Origin: Luteibacter aegosomatis
GTDB lineage: Bacteria > Pseudomonadota > Gammaproteobacteria > Xanthomonadales > Rhodanobacteraceae
Direction: 5' to 3'
DNA length: 64,000 nt
NCBI RefSeq assembly: GCF_023078455.1
Contig: NZ_CP095740.1
Location: forward strand, 2,468,001 to 2,532,000
Below the pieces are notes generated by a model. It was given only the letters and a program-made list of their open reading frames with translations. It did not search any database and had not been told where the DNA came from. This document shows, in pieces, positions 61,645-64,000 of this stretch. The position numbers were made by a program, and so were the translations under genes. Each line of letters begins with the position of its first letter. Position 1 is the first letter of the stretch.

Positions 61645-62400
61645 GCCGGGCGCTTTCGCGCAGTTGATCCACGTCAACCGCCTCGACGGTGCGCGAGCCA
61701 AGAATGGCGCCGCGTGCAAACCTGAGGGTCGCGCCATGGCCACGGCCCCCCGTACCACCACCCGGCAGGCGGCGCAGCCATCGGCTGCATGGCGCGATAT
61801 CGGCAGCGTGGCCGCACAGTTGCCCTGCGACGGCACGGCCCTCCGGCTCCGCCACCGATGCCGCCTACACCCACGCGATCTTCGCCGGGCTGCTGGATGC
61901 ACGGGGTTCACCGCGATGTCCCACGCCTGGATACTGGTGTACGACATCACGCGTGCGCGCCTGTTCGAAGCTCCGGACAGGACGCACGCCTGGAAAGAAC
62001 TGGCGTGCTACGCCAATGCCCCGTTGCGGGTGCCTCCCGCAGCGCGGTTAGGTCGAAGCGTGCGCGTGTCCCGCGCGACCCGGTGAATTCTCGCGGACCC
62101 AGGCGGGAGCCGACGTTCAAGTGCGAGGATCTCGCTTGAAGCCATTCCACTCATGGCCATCTCCGCCGTGCGCCACGTGGGCTTTCAGCGTACCGAGGAT
62201 CGTCCGTCGTCCGCTTGATACCGATCCACTTCACGAGGCCATCGGATACCGCGGCCGAGCCCTGTGCATTTTTTCGCGGTGGCTGCGCGGAGAACGCGAC
62301 TTACGCCGGGACCGTCACGGCCCTACCTTTTTTCCCGAGTCAGGCCGCCGCCTCACGCCGGCGGACGACGAGTCCACCTCCCCATCTCAGGAAAAGTGCC
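61645..62400. other. Mostly degenerate or non-coding stretch
   Basis: About 750 bases without a convincing complete gene. Three overlapping plus-strand frames change quality along the way (coding-like segments ATAPRTTTRQAAQPSAAWRD near 61740 and SATDAAYTHAIFAGLLDA near 61855 lie in different frames), which suggests decayed genes. The last 310 bases precede the SDR and hold its promoter. Confidence 0.5.
61916..62086 (+). pseudogene. Possible N-terminal remnant of a host-attachment-type protein
   Basis: 56 residues starting MSHAWILVYDITRARLFEAP. The first 20 residues match the beginning of host-attachment (PF10116-like) proteins, in which WILVADASRARLFE is typical, but those run to about 140 residues. 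The rest (LRVPPAARLGRSVRVSRATR) is degenerate and ends early. Low confidence. Confidence 0.35.
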
Positions 62401-63111
62401 ATGTCCCCTATCCAGAAAGTCGCCATCGTCACCGGCGCGTCGCAAGGCCTCGGCGAAGGCATCGTCCAGGCCTACCTCCGGCGCGGATTCCGCGTGGTGG
62501 CCACCTCCCGCTCGATCGGACCGTCGAACGATCCGCGCCTGGTCACCATCGCCGGCGACATCGGCGAGCCGGAAACCGGCAAGCGCCTCGTGGCCGAGGC
62601 CATGACGAGGTTCGGCCGCCTCGATACGCTGGTGAACAACGCCGGCATCTTCATCGCCAGCCCGTTCACCGATTACACCGAAGAGCAGTATCGCCGAAAG
62701 CTCAGCACCAACCTCGACGGCTTCTTCTTCGCCACGCAGAACGCGATCCCGGCGATGCTCGAGAGCGGCGGCGGCCATGTCGTGCAGATCACCACCACGT
62801 TCGTGCAGTACGCCGATGCGCGCGTTCCCTCCGTCCTCGCCGCCATCACGAAGGGTGGCCTCGACGCCGCGACGCGCAGCCTGGCCATCGAATACGCCAC
62901 GCGCGGCATCCGCGTGAATGCCGTGTCCCCGGGCATCATCAAGACGCCGATGAACGAAGGCGCGGACCGCGACATGCTCGCCACGCTCCATCCGGTCAAG
63001 CGGATGGGTGAGGTCGAGGATATCGCCAACGCCGTCCTGTACCTCGAGGACGCACCGTTCGTGACCGGCGAGATCCTCCACGTGGACGGCGGCATGATCG
63101 CAGGCCATTGA
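62401..63111 (+). CDS. SDR family protein without the catalytic tyrosine
   Basis: 236 residues from ATG 62401 (AGGAAAAG upstream). TGASQGLG cofactor loop (11-18) and NNAG at 79-82 are intact, and the C-terminal VTGEILHVDGGMIAGH is typical. The position of the YxxxK tyrosine is alanine (A147 in SVLAAITK, with K151 kept). It may be a non-catalytic homologue or use another residue. It is preceded by a degenerate stretch and followed by a hairpin. Function unknown. Confidence 0.9.
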   Translation: MSPIQKVAIVTGASQGLGEGIVQAYLRRGFRVVATSRSIGPSNDPRLVTIAGDIGEPETGKRLVAEAMTRFGRLDTLVNNAGIFIASPFTDYTEEQYRRKLSTNLDGFFFATQNAIPAMLESGGGHVVQITTTFVQYADARVPSVLAAITKGGLDAATRSLAIEYATRGIRVNAVSPGIIKTPMNEGADRDMLATLHPVKRMGEVEDIANAVLYLEDAPFVTGEILHVDGGMIAGH

Positions 63112-63120
63112 CGCGCTCGA

Positions 63121-63143
63121 GGGGCGGCTTCGACGGCCGCCCC
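63121..63143. terminator. Hairpin between convergent genes
   Basis: Stem GGGGCGGC / GCCGCCCC with a 7-base loop, between the SDR stop (63111) and the asparagine-synthase-like stop (63147). Works for either strand; no U-run. Confidence 0.6.
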
Positions 63144-63146
63144 CGT

Positions 63147-64000
63147 TCATGCGGCCTGGCGCGCGCAACGCTCCAGCGACAGGAACGATACGAACGCGGA
63201 AGTGGCCGCGTGCGCCTGGGTCTGCGCGATGGTATCCAGCAGCGCGAAGACCGCCTGCCGGTCGACGAGACCCAGATCGGCCAGGGCGCACTCCTGCAGC
63301 TGCGCGGCCAGCGTCTTCGCATGCCGGGCGATGAGCGGCGGAAACACCCCCACGAAGGTCTCCTTGAGGTAACCCTTGGTGAAGACGTCGTCCCCTAGAT
63401 GGGCCTGCAGGTAACGCCGCATCACTTCCCGTCCCTGCCGGCTGCTCTTCGGCAACCGATGGCAGAACAGCGCCAGGTAGGGATCGCTCAACGGGTTGAC
63501 CGGCCACTGGCCGTGCTTCAACAGATCGGGAGCCCGGCACGCGTGGGCCAGCAACGACGTCGTCGGCACCGGGCTTTCCGGCGCGTCGAAGGTGGGAAGG
63601 CTGCGCGCCGCACTGGATGCGCGGCGCGTCAGCAGACCCTCGGCATAGGTCCTGGCGTCGCGAGCCCAGGCGGGATCCTTGACGCCGCGGTGGGACACCT
63701 CGCCGACATAGGCTGGAAACAGTTCGTCGCCACCGATGCCGGTGAAGAGCACGCGCCGCCCCTGCGCCCTGGCCGACGCCCACAAGGCCGAGCAGGCTTC
63801 GAGGTAGAATTCGCGATAGAAACCGTACGGTTCACCGCCCGTCCGCAGGTCGAGGCTCGGCGGATACGCGGCGATATCCACGGTGTCGTCCAGGAGACCC
63901 AGGCGTTCGATCATCGCCGCGCGTCGCTGCACCTGCGGTGCGCGCACCTCACCGTCGAGCAGGATGCCCCTGGATGCGACGTTTCCGTGCTGCCTCGTCA
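63147..64000 (-). CDS. Asparagine-synthase-like protein, 5' end outside window
   Basis: The frame is open to base 64000, so at least 284 residues are present and the N-terminus lies beyond the right edge. VLFTGIGGDELFPAYVGEV is the synthetase loop of asparagine synthase domains; the segment before it (FYREFYLEACSALWASARAQG) and after it (HLGDDVFTKGYLKETF) are typical of stand-alone or RiPP-associated synthase homologues, such as lasso-peptide cyclases. Whether a glutaminase domain precedes it cannot be seen. It may belong to a biosynthetic cluster outside the window. Confidence 0.82.
   Translation of the reverse strand, partial: TRQHGNVASRGILLDGEVRAPQVQRRAAMIERLGLLDDTVDIAAYPPSLDLRTGGEPYGFYREFYLEACSALWASARAQGRRVLFTGIGGDELFPAYVGEVSHRGVKDPAWARDARTYAEGLLTRRASSAARSLPTFDAPESPVPTTSLLAHACRAPDLLKHGQWPVNPLSDPYLALFCHRLPKSSRQGREVMRRYLQAHLGDDVFTKGYLKETFVGVFPPLIARHAKTLAAQLQECALADLGLVDRQAVFALLDTIAQTQAHAATSAFVSFLSLERCARQAA

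Overview
This is a 64 kb piece of a GC-rich chromosome (mid-60s % GC over most of its length, judged by eye) with dense, short-spaced genes. Protein style (Reg_prop/Y_Y_Y sensor kinase, many Tat- or Sec-exported hydrolases, soluble PQQ aldose dehydrogenase, alginate-export-type porin, cysteine-rich CPXCG protein) suggests a gammaproteobacterium of the Xanthomonadales, most likely Rhodanobacteraceae (Luteibacter/Dyella-like). The genus is an inference. No rRNA, tRNA, CRISPR array, intact insertion sequence or prophage was seen. The window reads as accessory metabolic and detoxification chromosome: seven alpha/beta hydrolases (one frameshifted), three metallo-beta-lactamase-fold proteins, three SDR oxidoreductases, two isochorismatase-fold hydrolases, two VOC/YCII-type small proteins, four efflux or export systems, and many one-component regulators next to their likely targets.

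Layout. 1-1958: alcohol dehydrogenase (cut by the left edge) divergent from a LysR regulator. 2006-4340: AT-richer patch with an exported MBL protein and a frameshifted exported hydrolase. 4343-13164: minus-strand block with fetAB, a YgeA-type racemase, a GT39-like membrane glycosyltransferase, YCII protein, atypical PAP2 protein and a Tat-exported GH38-like enzyme. 13244-15210: CPXCG protein, AraC regulator and divergent SDR. 15250-16864: AT-richer three-gene operon DUF1810 / DUF4760-like / Sir2. 17150-21814: PQQ aldose dehydrogenase, a large exported single-CxxCH protein of unknown family and an isochorismatase. 21895-29903: minus-strand run isochorismatase, XapX, YtcJ-like amidohydrolase with Cys/His tail, DoxX, MFS-ABM fusion, exported double VOC protein, porin, and then a separate hydrolase. 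30027-33618: a regulator that fuses an AraC helix-turn-helix to a complete NarL-type response regulator, divergent from an outer-membrane porin and a paralogous NarL-type regulator. 33620-36321: hydrolases. 36484-37739: AT-rich patch of unknown exported proteins. 37724-39415: chemoreceptor with a sigma-28 promoter. 39662-45500: MBL protein, MFS pump, small GNAT and a 977-residue Reg_prop sensor kinase. 45507-49501: hydrolase, DUF1737, ATP-grasp, acyltransferase and a small protein. 49590-55834: tautomerase/LysR pair, then a TetR-controlled minus-strand run SDR-MFS-epoxide-hydrolase-like-FAD monooxygenase. 55876-64000: Tat serine hydrolase coupled to an M61 peptidase, AraC regulator, Tat haloperoxidase-like hydrolase, a degenerate stretch, an SDR without the usual tyrosine, and an asparagine-synthase-like protein cut by the right edge.

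The most unusual items are the AraC-REC-LuxR fusion regulator with its palindromes, a CCCCC-N5-GGGGG site found at both 31406 and 42016 (linking the fusion regulator/porin locus to the MFS/GNAT/sensor-kinase locus), and the compositionally distinct Sir2/DUF4760/DUF1810 operon. All functional links between them are inference from sequence and layout.
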